Positions 1 to 6,879 of a stretch of 16,494 nt of DNA are shown here, piece by piece. The translations under genes and the position numbers were made by a program. Numbering within the stretch: position 1 is the stretch's first letter; every line of letters starts with the position of its first letter. Below the pieces are notes generated by a model. It did no database searches. It was not told the origin of the DNA and was given only the letters and a program-made list of their open reading frames with translations. The DNA is taken from contig CAYLNK010000127.1 in NCBI GenBank assembly GCA_964384675.1, forward strand, positions 1-16,494, written 5' to 3'. The stretch is from CAYLNK01 sp964384675 (GTDB lineage Bacteria > Acidobacteriota > Thermoanaerobaculia > UBA5066).

Positions 1-3
1 GGG

Positions 4-681
4 CTACGGCGCCGGCGTCTCGTCCACCAGGTCGATCTTGACGATCTTCTGGTAGCTGCGAGGCTTGCCGCCCGTCCGCTGGTCGCTGGTGTCCGGGTTG
101 GAGTCGGTGACGAGCTTGTCGATCGCGTCCATCCCCTTCACCACCTCGCCGAAAACGGTGTACTCGTGGTCGAGGAACGGGGAGTCCTTCAGAACGACGA
201 AGAACTGCGAGGAGGCGGAGTCCGGCTTCGGCCCTCGGGCCATCGAGACGATGCCGCGGCGGTGGGTGACGTCGTTGAACTCGGGCTTCAGCTCGATCGG
301 GTTGCCCTTCGAGTCCGTGGCCCCGCCGGTGCCCCAGAGCGCCGACTTGGCCGGGTCTTTCGTGAGCGGGTCGCCCGCCTGCACCACGAAGCCCGGGATG
401 ACGCGGTGGAACAGGGTGCCGTCGTAGAAGCCCGAGGCGGCCAGGTCGACGAAGCTCTTCACGTGGTTCGGCGCCTTGTCGTTGAAGAGCTTGACCGTCA
501 CGTCGCCCTGAGGCGTCTTGATGACGGCGAGGGTGTGCGCGTAGTCGCGGGGCTTCGCCGATCGCGCGGGCTTCTTCGCGGCGGCCGGGGCCTTCTTCTG
601 CGCGGCGGATGCCGTCGACGCGAGCGCGACGAGGGCGACGGCCGCGGTCAGGAGCGCCAGTCGGCTGGGGCGTGCGGTCAC
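4..681 (-). CDS. Exported cyclophilin-type peptidyl-prolyl cis-trans isomerase
   Basis: A 225-residue cyclophilin that should catalyse proline cis-trans isomerisation during folding outside the cytoplasm. I chose the GTG start at 681 because a GAGGAGG Shine-Dalgarno lies 5 nt upstream (687-693) and the product then begins with a clean signal peptide: Arg near the N-terminus, a hydrophobic stretch at about residues 8-22, and an ASA/AQ cleavage site near 26. A Lys/Ala/Pro-rich linker (about 28-45) precedes the cyclophilin domain (about 48-222). Family hallmarks visible are FHRVIPGFVVQAGDP (catalytic Arg93), SSQFFV and FLDHEYTVFGEV. The cyclosporin-contact Trp of eukaryotic CypA is absent, as in many bacterial members. 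The signal has no lipobox, so a periplasmic soluble protein is most likely. It is transcribed divergently from the EcsC-like gene and ends at the window edge with a TAG. Confidence 0.93.
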   Translation of the reverse strand: MTARPSRLALLTAAVALVALASTASAAQKKAPAAAKKPARSAKPRDYAHTLAVIKTPQGDVTVKLFNDKAPNHVKSFVDLAASGFYDGTLFHRVIPGFVVQAGDPLTKDPAKSALWGTGGATDSKGNPIELKPEFNDVTHRRGIVSMARGPKPDSASSQFFVVLKDSPFLDHEYTVFGEVVKGMDAIDKLVTDSNPDTSDQRTGGKPRSYQKIVKIDLVDETPAP

Positions 682-686
682 GGGGG

Positions 687-693
687 CCTCCTC
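687..693 (-). promoter_or_regulatory. Shine-Dalgarno fixing the GTG start of the cyclophilin gene
   Basis: Read on the minus strand this is GAGGAGG, 5 nt before GTG 681. It favours this start over the upstream in-frame ATG at 726, which would put 15 hydrophilic residues in front of the signal peptide. Confidence 0.75.
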
Positions 694-717
694 GTTCGGT
701 GAGCTCGGCGCGCCGCC

Positions 718-746
718 TTGTCGCACCGGCGTGGCCGGCGGATGAT
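718..746 (+). promoter_or_regulatory. Possible sigma-70-like promoter for the EcsC-like/oxidoreductase pair
   Basis: TTGTCG (718-723) and GATGAT (741-746) are separated by 17 bp, each matching 4 of 6 consensus positions. They lie in the 80-bp divergent spacer between the cyclophilin and the EcsC-like gene. Initiation near 753 would leave a leader of under 10 nt. This is pattern matching only; chance matches are common. Confidence 0.3.
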
Positions 747-761
747 ACGCCGGGAGCCCGA

Positions 762-1361
762 ATGAGCCTCTCCGAGTCGTTCCTGGGCCTCGTGGGCCGC
801 GTCACGCGTGACCTGGACCTCGACACGCTGCGCGCCGACGTGACGCGCTTCGAGGAGCGCCACGCGGCGCTCCCGCCTCGTGAGAAGGCCCGACTCCTCA
901 TCCACGTCGCCGCCCGGAAGGCGGCCGCGGTCGGCGCCGTGGCGAGCCTTCCTCCGGGGCTGAGCGCGCTCGTCACCCTCGCCCCCGAGCTCACCGCGGT
1001 GCTGGCTCTCGAGAGCCGGCTCATCGTCGCCCTCCATCTCCTCCATGGCCGGGAGCCGGAGCCGGAGGAGCGCGCTCTCGAGGTGCTGGCCGGGCTCGCG
1101 GCGGGGGCGGGGATGCAGCTCGGCCGGCGGTTCGGGGTGGAGGTGGCGGAGCGCGTGGTGGGGCGCCTCCTCGTTCGGCTGGCGGGGCGCGAGGCGACGC
1201 ACTTCCTGCCGCTCGTGGGCGCGGGCTTCGCGGCGGCGCTCAACTACGCTGCCGTGCAGGGCGTCGGGCGCGCGGCTCAGCGCCGGCTCGAGACGCTCTA
1301 CGGGCCGGCCCACCTCCCGGGCGGAGGGCGTGTGATCGACGTGACGGGCTCCGTCGTGTGA
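762..1361 (+). CDS. EcsC-family-like protein
   Basis: A 199-residue protein with the look of the EcsC family: a charged helical N-terminus (residues 1-50), then alternating small-residue hydrophobic helices. These include a 'ARKAAAVGAVASLPPG' stretch (51-66) before an aliphatic segment (about 68-95), and near the end 'LPLVGAGFAAALNYAAV' (149-165) followed by 'GVGRAAQRRLE'. EcsC proteins are peripheral or weakly membrane-inserted proteins; Bacillus EcsC is linked to the EcsAB transporter, but the biochemical role is unknown and no transporter genes are present here. The ATG at 762 is preceded by a modest GGGAG. A longer reading from 609 runs through the cyclophilin signal-peptide region on the opposite strand and is unlikely. 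Its TGA overlaps the GTG of the next gene, so the two are probably translationally coupled. Confidence 0.6.
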   Translation: MSLSESFLGLVGRVTRDLDLDTLRADVTRFEERHAALPPREKARLLIHVAARKAAAVGAVASLPPGLSALVTLAPELTAVLALESRLIVALHLLHGREPEPEERALEVLAGLAAGAGMQLGRRFGVEVAERVVGRLLVRLAGREATHFLPLVGAGFAAALNYAAVQGVGRAAQRRLETLYGPAHLPGGGRVIDVTGSVV

Positions 1362-2470
1362 GGGACGGAGACGTCGTCGTCCTCGGAGGCGGGGTCGTCG
1401 GTCTGGCGCTGGCCTTCGAGCTCGCCGGGCGCGGGGTCGGGGTCGTCGTCGTCGAGCCGGGGGGCCTCGGCGAGTCCGCTTTCGACGCCGGGCTCGAGGC
1501 CGGCTCGATCGGTCCGCAGGCGGACCTCGAGCCGGCCCCCGAGGCGGCCGCGGACCTGTCCCTCCTGTCGCGGCACCTCTACGCGGACTGGATCGACCGG
1601 ATCGAGGCCGAATCGGGGCTCGCCTGCGAGCTCGACGCGCGGGGCGCCTTCACGGTGGCGCTCAGCGAGGTCGAGGAGGTCCAGCTCGATCGCGCGCTGG
1701 ACTGGCAGCGCGCGCGGGGCCTGCCGTTCGAGGTGCTCTCCGCCGAGGAGGCGCGGCTGCGGGAGCCGGCGCTGGGGCCGGATGCGGTCTCCGCCTTCGC
1801 GTTTCCCCTCGAGGCGCAGGTCTCCCCGTCGCGCCTCGTCCGGGCGCTCGCCGTCGCGGCGCGCGCGGCCGGGGTCCGGCTCGTCGACCGGCTCGCGGTC
1901 CTGGGTCTGGTGACCGAAGGGGGGCGGGCGGTGGGCGTCGAGACGACCGGGGGCCGCTTCGGCGCCGGGACGGTGGTGCTCGCGGCGAGCGGACGCCTAC
2001 CGCTCCTCTCCGGCGCGCCCCCCCTGCCGCTCGCGTCCCTGACGGCCCCCGTCGTCCGGCTCGACGCCGGGGACGACCCGGATCGCCCCACCCGGGCGCT
2101 GGCCGCCCTCTCGCTCCGGCTCGCCCCACGCCGCGACGGATCCCTGCTGGCGATCGGGCCCTGGGAGCGGACCGGGCGGGCGTCGGCCCCCTCGGCCGGC
2201 ACCGTCACGTCGCTGCTGGCGAGGGCGGCGCGCCTGACTCCTTCCGCGGAGGACTTCCCCGTCCTGGGCGTCGGGACCGGGCTCCGCCGGGAGACCCCGG
2301 ACGGCGTGCCTCTCCTGGGTGAAACGGGGCTCCCCGGATTCCTGTGCGCGGAAGGCGGAGACGAGATCGGGACGGCGCCGGGGCGCGCCGCGTTCCTGGC
2401 GGACCTCGTGACGGGGAGAACCCCGCCCCTCCCACCGGCCGGCTTCTCGCCTTCCCGCTCCGGCCTGTGA
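1358..2470 (+). CDS. FAD-dependent oxidoreductase, DAO/glycine-oxidase (ThiO)-like
   Basis: A 370-residue flavoprotein of the D-amino-acid oxidase fold, expected to oxidise a C-N bond of a small amine or amino acid with FAD. The N-terminal Rossmann motif is clear: VVVLGGGVVGLALAFELA (GGGVVG at 10-15), ending in the acidic E of VVVEP, which normally holds the FAD ribose. The C-terminal FAD-domain signature 'GLRRETPDGVPLLGETGLPGF' (about 314-334) resembles the G-x-RP-x-TPDG-P motif of ThiO/DAO enzymes. The following segment reads AEGGDEIGTAPG, where glycine oxidases usually have an AxGH-xx-G-like stretch, so substrate specificity may differ. The GTG start at 1358 overlaps the stop of the EcsC-like gene (GTGA). 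No other thiamin gene is in the window, so ThiO itself is not established. Confidence 0.75.
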   Translation: MRDGDVVVLGGGVVGLALAFELAGRGVGVVVVEPGGLGESAFDAGLEAGSIGPQADLEPAPEAAADLSLLSRHLYADWIDRIEAESGLACELDARGAFTVALSEVEEVQLDRALDWQRARGLPFEVLSAEEARLREPALGPDAVSAFAFPLEAQVSPSRLVRALAVAARAAGVRLVDRLAVLGLVTEGGRAVGVETTGGRFGAGTVVLAASGRLPLLSGAPPLPLASLTAPVVRLDAGDDPDRPTRALAALSLRLAPRRDGSLLAIGPWERTGRASAPSAGTVTSLLARAARLTPSAEDFPVLGVGTGLRRETPDGVPLLGETGLPGFLCAEGGDEIGTAPGRAAFLADLVTGRTPPLPPAGFSPSRSGL

Positions 2471-2493
2471 CGGATCTCCCCTTTGGGCCGGTT

Positions 2494-2526
2494 TTGCGAG
2501 TGAGCCAGGGCTCATCGTGCTAGATT
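2494..2526 (+). promoter_or_regulatory. Candidate extended -10 promoter with an embedded dyad (operator-like)
   Basis: TTGCGA (2494-2499) and an extended -10-like TGCTAGATT (2518-2526) flank an inverted repeat, TGAGCC-AG-GGCTCA (2501-2514). The 21-bp spacer is longer than optimal. Long-spacer promoters with a dyad between the boxes are known for MerR-type regulators, so this could be a regulated promoter for the radical SAM gene. It is a motif reading only; the dyad could also be an unrelated small hairpin. Confidence 0.35.
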
Positions 2527-2597
2527 CCCGAATTCCTCGGTCTCCCGGCATGGCGAGACGTGTACGCGTCGGTGTCGGGGGAGGTGCAGCCGTTGCG

Positions 2598-2631
2598 CGG
2601 CACCGTGATCCGGGGCCGTTCCGGGGTGCCG
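2598..2631 (+). other. Possible hairpin in the leader of the radical SAM gene
   Basis: CGGCACC (2598-2604) is complementary to GGTGCCG (2625-2631), with CCGG also repeated inside the 20-nt loop (2610-2613 and 2621-2624). The right arm ends 4 nt before the purine-rich ribosome-binding region at 2636-2647. In a GC-rich genome such pairing can arise by chance. I see no riboswitch consensus in it. Confidence 0.25.
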
Positions 2632-2647
2632 GAGCGGGGGAGGAAGG

Positions 2648-4525
2648 ATGCGGACGACTCTGTACCGGGCGATTCGCGGCACGGCGGACCTCGCCTGGAA
2701 CGGCTTCCAGTGGATCAACCGGAGAGTGCCGGCCCGGTCGTTCCAGCCGGCGTGGGCGCCGGAGGCCCTCCCGAAATCGCACGAGCGCACCAAGCCGCCG
2801 CTCGGCTATCCCCGCCGGACCGACTCGCTCTGTCCCACGTGTACGCGGGAAGTGCGGGACGAGATCATCGCGGGGCGGCGCGACCTGAAGGACCTCGTCG
2901 ACAAGCACCCCGGCGAGATCCCCGCGGACATCGTCCTCCGCGGCAACGAGATCTGGATGGTCAAGACGTGCCCGAGGCACGGCACGTTCGAGGATCTGAT
3001 GTCCTCCGACGCCGAGTTCTTCGGCCGGCTGGAGAAGAACTTCTTCGGGCGTGACGTGAAGATCGGCAAGGACGAGCTCCACGACCATGGGTCGTCATCC
3101 ATCAAGTACGGCCGGGGCGCGGTCCTCACCGTGGACCTGACGAACCGCTGCAACATGATGTGCAACCCGTGCTTCATGGACGCGAACCAGGTGGGGTACG
3201 TCCACGAGCTGACCTGGGAGGACATCAAGGAGATCCTGGACAACGCGGTCTCGATCAAGCCGCGGCGGCAGATGTCGGTCCAGTACTCGGGCGGCGAGCC
3301 GACGATCTCCCCGTTCTTCCTCCAGGCGGTGAAGTACGCCCGGGAGGTCGGCTACTTCTCGGTGCAGTGCGCCACCAACGGGATCCGCTTCGCTCAGGAG
3401 CCGGAGTTCGCGAAGGCCGCGCACGAGGCCGGGCTGCGGCTCGCCTACCTCCAGTTCGACGGCGTCGGCAACGACCACAACGAGCACCGCGGCGTCGGCA
3501 ACCTGTACGACGTCAAGCTCCGCGCGCTCGAGAACCTGCACGCGGCCGGCATCGACGTCACCCTGGTCACCACGATCGTCAACACCGTCAACAACGACCA
3601 GGTCGGCAACATCCTCGAGTTCGCGATCGCGAACATCGACAAGATCAACGCGCTCTCGTTCCAGCCGGTCTCGTTCACGGGACGGGACGAGGAGATCGAC
3701 GACGAGACGCGCAGGAAGCAGCGCTACACGCTCACTCACCTGGCCAACGACGTGAAGTCTCAGGCCGGCGTCGGCGAGCCGATGCGGGACTGGTTCCCGC
3801 TCTCGGCCTCGGGGCCGTTCTCCGACCTGCGCGACCTCCTCGGCGGGCTCGACGCGCAGTGGGGCTCGCTCAAGTGCGGCTGCCATCCGAACTGCGGCAT
3901 CGCCACCATGATGCTCGTCCACCCGGAGTCCGGCGCGGCGGTGCCGGTCACCCAGATCCTCGACGCCGACCGCCTCCTGCGCGACATCCAGGTCATCACC
4001 GACGCCGCGCGCGGCAAGGTCGCGACCGTGGTCCAGACGGCCCTGGCGCTCGCTCGCAACATCCGGCCCGACGGCGTGCCGGAGAACCTCGGCATCTGGA
4101 AGACGCTCAAGGTCATGGACGGGCACACCGGCAAGGGGATGGGGATCGCCAGGAAGGGCCGCTACGACTGGCGCGTCCTCTTGGTGGCCGGGATGTGGTT
4201 CCAGGACCTCTTCAACTACGACTTCCGGCGTACCGAGATGTGCATCATCCCGTACGGGACTCAGCTGGGCGAGATCTCCTTCTGCGCCTACAACACGGGC
4301 GCCGGCTGGCGGAAGATCGTCGAGGAGATGTACCAGACCGCGACGCTGGCCCAGTGGTACAAGGAGAAGGGGCGCCACCCGGTCTACGCGCACGGCAAGG
4401 CCGTCCCGCTGCCGGCCTTCAAGCCGACGGCGCCTCCGGTGACCCTGCCGACGCTCGAGCCGCTGCCGGCTGCCGCGCGCGCCTCGCTTCCGTCCAGCCT
4501 TCCGTCCTTCGCCGGGGGGAAGTAG
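2648..4525 (+). CDS. Radical SAM enzyme resembling tetraether / membrane-spanning lipid synthases (Tes/Mss-like)
   Basis: A 625-residue radical SAM protein. The SAM [4Fe-4S] motif is CNMMCNPC (C168, C172, C175) inside 'LTVDLTNRCNMMCNPC', followed by the SAM-contacting 'YSGGEPT' (213-219). Before it sits a cysteine module, CPTC (62-65) and CPRHG (109-113) in 'KTCPRHGTFEDL', which is the arrangement I associate with the Tes family (rubredoxin-like metal site). After the barrel are more cysteines, CGCHPNC (C410, C412, C416) and C532/C546, suitable for auxiliary clusters. Known members join lipid tails: archaeal Tes makes tetraethers, and bacterial Mss-type homologues are linked to membrane-spanning diabolic-type lipids. 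The specific substrate here is inference. Residues 1-58 are an extra basic/aromatic N-terminal segment that may touch the membrane; the C-terminal 40 residues are Pro/Ala-rich. The ATG has a GGGGGAGGAAGG ribosome-binding region directly upstream. It ends 16 bp from the convergent kinase gene. Confidence 0.72.
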   Translation: MRTTLYRAIRGTADLAWNGFQWINRRVPARSFQPAWAPEALPKSHERTKPPLGYPRRTDSLCPTCTREVRDEIIAGRRDLKDLVDKHPGEIPADIVLRGNEIWMVKTCPRHGTFEDLMSSDAEFFGRLEKNFFGRDVKIGKDELHDHGSSSIKYGRGAVLTVDLTNRCNMMCNPCFMDANQVGYVHELTWEDIKEILDNAVSIKPRRQMSVQYSGGEPTISPFFLQAVKYAREVGYFSVQCATNGIRFAQEPEFAKAAHEAGLRLAYLQFDGVGNDHNEHRGVGNLYDVKLRALENLHAAGIDVTLVTTIVNTVNNDQVGNILEFAIANIDKINALSFQPVSFTGRDEEIDDETRRKQRYTLTHLANDVKSQAGVGEPMRDWFPLSASGPFSDLRDLLGGLDAQWGSLKCGCHPNCGIATMMLVHPESGAAVPVTQILDADRLLRDIQVITDAARGKVATVVQTALALARNIRPDGVPENLGIWKTLKVMDGHTGKGMGIARKGRYDWRVLLVAGMWFQDLFNYDFRRTEMCIIPYGTQLGEISFCAYNTGAGWRKIVEEMYQTATLAQWYKEKGRHPVYAHGKAVPLPAFKPTAPPVTLPTLEPLPAAARASLPSSLPSFAGGK

Positions 4526-4541
4526 CGCCCGGGGATCGGCG

Positions 4542-5642
4542 TCAGGCGGGACCCGGGCCGGACCCGCCGCGCGAGGGCAGGCTGAACCGGAAGGCCGCGC
4601 CTCCCAGGGACGACGTCTCCGCCCGGATCCGGCCGCCCGCAGACTCGACCAGGCTCCGCGCGATCGCGAGGCCGAGCCCGGCTCCCCGCTCCCCGGCCGT
4701 CGACGGGTCGGTCGTGAAGCAGCGGTCGAAGACCCGCTCGCGGAGCGCGGCCGGGACGCCGGGGCCCGGGTCCTCCACGCTGACCACGACCGCCCCGTCG
4801 TCCGGTCGGGCCGAGAGGGCGAGCCGGGAGTCGGAGGGCGCGTACTTCATGGCGTTCTCGAGCAGGGCGAACAGCACGCGGGAGATCAGGTCGGCGGGAG
4901 CGGCCACCGGGGGTAGCCCCGGGCTGACGGCCACGTCCAGGACCTGAGCGCGCCGGGCGAGCAGGGGCTCGCACCGCCGCGCGACGTCGGGAAGGAGCGC
5001 GCCCAGGTCGGTCGGTCCGCCGGGCTCGTGGCGCGCTCCCCCGGCCCGGGCGAGCTCGATCATCCCGAGGACCAGCCTCTCCAGGCGCGCCGACTCGTCG
5101 AGCACGTGGCCGGCGAAGCGCCTCCGATCCTCCTCGGCGATCTCTCCTTCGGCCAGTATTTCCGCGGCGCCCCGGATCGCCGAGAGCGGGGTCCGGAGCT
5201 CGTGGCTGAGGTTGGAGGCGAAGCGCGTCGCCTCCTCCGCGCGACGCGAGAGCCGGGAGACCGTGTCGTCGAGCGCGTGCGCGAGGTCGGCGATCTCGTC
5301 GTCCGGCCCGCTCTCCTCGGGAGGGACCCAGCCGTCGCGGACGCTCCGGGCCCGGCGCGCCAGCTCCTCCAGCCGATCGAGGACCGAGCGCCGGATCCAC
5401 GCGATCACGGCGGCGAGGACGAGGAGGCTGGCCCCGAGCGTGAGCGCGAGCTTGAAGCGGATCTCGCGCTGGAGGAGCTCCAGCTCGGGGTCGCCGCTCC
5501 GCGAGGCGACGTCGGCGAAGAAGAGCCAGCCCGCCGTCGGCACCATCATGAGGACGAACAGGGCGACCATGATCCGCCGGCTGATGGGGCGGCGCCCTCC
5601 GCGTCCCTCGTCACCCGGCATGCCCGGAGCTCGCCCGCTCAC
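4542..5642 (-). CDS. Sensor histidine kinase
   Basis: A 366-residue membrane-bound histidine kinase, partner of the adjacent response regulator. Two membrane helices (about 24-42 and 65-83) enclose an extracytoplasmic loop of only about 20 residues, so it probably senses something in the membrane or through a partner. A HAMP-like linker follows (about 84-136). The catalytic core has all boxes: H box NLSHELRTPLSAIRG (His147), N box LLENAMKYAP (Asn263), G1 VEDPGPGVP (Asp291), F region VFDRCFTTD and G2 GAGLGLAIARS (about 320-330). The tail is Gly/Pro-rich. The GTG at 5642 overlaps the regulator stop as GTGA. An internal ATG at 5621 (residue 8) is an equally possible start, giving 359 residues. 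The nearest well-known arrangement is a CreC- or VanS-like class, but the ligand cannot be deduced. Confidence 0.92.
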   Translation of the reverse strand: MSGRAPGMPGDEGRGGRRPISRRIMVALFVLMMVPTAGWLFFADVASRSGDPELELLQREIRFKLALTLGASLLVLAAVIAWIRRSVLDRLEELARRARSVRDGWVPPEESGPDDEIADLAHALDDTVSRLSRRAEEATRFASNLSHELRTPLSAIRGAAEILAEGEIAEEDRRRFAGHVLDESARLERLVLGMIELARAGGARHEPGGPTDLGALLPDVARRCEPLLARRAQVLDVAVSPGLPPVAAPADLISRVLFALLENAMKYAPSDSRLALSARPDDGAVVVSVEDPGPGVPAALRERVFDRCFTTDPSTAGERGAGLGLAIARSLVESAGGRIRAETSSLGGAAFRFSLPSRGGSGPGPA

Positions 5643-6331
5643 GGCAGCGCGCGGATCCGGTAGCCGACCCCGAACACGGTCTCGATCGGATCGGCGTTCG
5701 CCTCGACGGCGGCGAAGCGGCGGCGGATCCCCTTGACGTGCGAGTCGATCGTGCGGTCGGAGACGAAGGTGTCGCCTCCGTACGCCCGGTCGATCAGATG
5801 GTCCCGTGTCAGCGCGCGTCCCGGTGCCGCGAGGAGCGCGCGCAGGAGCTGGAACTCGACCGGGGTCAGCGGGACCGCATGTCCGCCGACCGTCACCTCG
5901 TGCCGGGCCGGATCGAGGGCGAGCCGCCCCGCGGCGAGCGGCGCGGCGCCGTCGGACGGAGCGTCCGCCCCGGCTCGCCGCAGGATCGCTCGTACGCGAG
6001 CCACCAGCTCACGAGTCGAGAACGGCTTGACGACGTAGTCGTCGGCCCCCGTCTCCAGACCGACGACGCGGTCGACCTCCTCGTCGCGGCAGGTGAGGAC
6101 GAGCACGGGCAACGCGGGAGACCGCCGGCGGACCTCGCGGCAGAGGTCGAGCCCGTCGCCGTCGGGCAGACCGAGGTCGAGGATCACGAAGCCGACGATC
6201 CGGCGCGTCAGGTGCTCCCGCGCGGCGGCGAGGGTCGCGGCCCGCAGCACCTCGAAGCCGGCCTTCCGCAGCGCGAAGTCGACCACGTCGGCGATCGCGG
6301 CCTCGTCCTCCACGACCAGGACCGACGTCAT
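5639..6331 (-). CDS. OmpR/PhoB-family response regulator
   Basis: A 230-residue two-domain regulator. The receiver domain (1-118) has the acidic pair E8/D9, phospho-acceptor D52 in 'FVILDLGLPDGDG', T80 in 'VLVLTCRDE' and K102 in 'DDYVVKPFSTRELVARV'. The C-terminal winged-helix domain (about 133-228) shows 'LTPVEFQLLRALLAAPG', the recognition-helix region 'SDRTIDSHVKGIRRR' and the wing 'ETVFGVGYRI'. The ATG at 6331 begins the canonical 'SVLVVEDE' strand; a longer in-frame reading to 6535 runs through the VanZ gene and lacks family support. The start shares one base with the VanZ stop (TGATG) and its stop overlaps the kinase start. A plausible target is its own operon, but no direct-repeat operator was identified. 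Confidence 0.95.
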   Translation of the reverse strand: MTSVLVVEDEAAIADVVDFALRKAGFEVLRAATLAAAREHLTRRIVGFVILDLGLPDGDGLDLCREVRRRSPALPVLVLTCRDEEVDRVVGLETGADDYVVKPFSTRELVARVRAILRRAGADAPSDGAAPLAAGRLALDPARHEVTVGGHAVPLTPVEFQLLRALLAAPGRALTRDHLIDRAYGGDTFVSDRTIDSHVKGIRRRFAAVEANADPIETVFGVGYRIRALP

Positions 6332-6879
6332 CAACCGCGGCCTCGCCAGCCCAGCCGGTCGTGCAGCGCCTCGTCGAGGAGCACCGCGAGGAGCGCGCCC
6401 ACCGAGTTGATCAAGACGTCGTGGAGGTCGTAGTACCGCTCGGGCGTCGCCCCCTGCACCAGCTCGTCCGCCCAGCCCACCGCGGATCCCAGGAGCCAGG
6501 CGCCGGCGTACTGGCGCGCCGGCGGAACGTGCCACGCCAGCGCTCGCCGGAAAAGGAGGGTCAGGACGCCGTACTCCACGAAGTGGACACGCTCTTCGGG
6601 TACCGAGAGCCCGAGGGCCAGCGCCCCGGTGGCGGCGGCGAGGAGCGCCAACGCGGCGAAGGCCGCGGCGTCGGAGAGGCGCACGTTGAAGACGACGTGG
6701 TACGCGACCGCGCCCGCGGAGAGGAGGTAGACCGCCGTCACCATCAGGCCGAGCAGGTGGCGCTGCGTCAGCGCGACGATCACGCCGCGGCCGAACGGCA
6801 CGAAGAGGAGGAGCGCCACCGAGGCGAGCGCCGCGATCGTCCAGTGGAGCGCCGGCGAGGACCGGAGCGGGCTCCTCAT
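6331..6879 (-). CDS. VanZ-family membrane protein
   Basis: A 182-residue protein with about four to five hydrophobic segments (roughly 12-30, 41-62, 70-91, 124-140, 154-168). It carries the VanZ signature: 'PEERVHFVEYGVLTLLFRRAL' region at 94-114 (the HFxEYGxL core), 'GWADELVQGATPERYYDLHD' at 135-154 (DExxQ and the following acidic D), and 'INSVGALLAV'. VanZ proteins are small membrane proteins; the founding member raises teicoplanin resistance by an unknown route, but most chromosomal homologues are of unknown function and no VanH/A/X genes are here. ATG 6879 overlaps the upstream lipoprotein stop (ATGA), and the stop overlaps the regulator start. Proximity to a two-component system recalls van loci superficially, though gene order and content differ. 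Confidence 0.87.
   Translation of the reverse strand: MRSPLRSSPALHWTIAALASVALLLFVPFGRGVIVALTQRHLLGLMVTAVYLLSAGAVAYHVVFNVRLSDAAAFAALALLAAATGALALGLSVPEERVHFVEYGVLTLLFRRALAWHVPPARQYAGAWLLGSAVGWADELVQGATPERYYDLHDVLINSVGALLAVLLDEALHDRLGWRGRG

Noticed and set aside
4545..4568. GGCGGG/CCCGCC hairpin as terminator between the convergent radical SAM and kinase genes
   Set aside because: The 6-bp stem with a 12-nt loop lies inside the kinase coding end and has no U-tract; too weak in a GC-rich genome.
3160..4947. Long plus-strand frame overlapping the radical SAM gene
   Set aside because: It is an Arg/Pro-rich out-of-frame reading with no domain, caused by high GC suppressing stop codons. It also runs across the end of the kinase gene.
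5639..6535. 298-aa version of the response regulator
   Set aside because: The extra 68 residues are Arg/Gly/Ala-rich antisense-like sequence lying over the VanZ gene; the receiver domain begins properly at ATG 6331, which overlaps the VanZ stop.
6331..6879. Glycopeptide-resistance (van) cluster
   Set aside because: VanZ next to a two-component system is suggestive, but there are no VanH, VanA/B-type ligase or VanX genes and the gene order differs.
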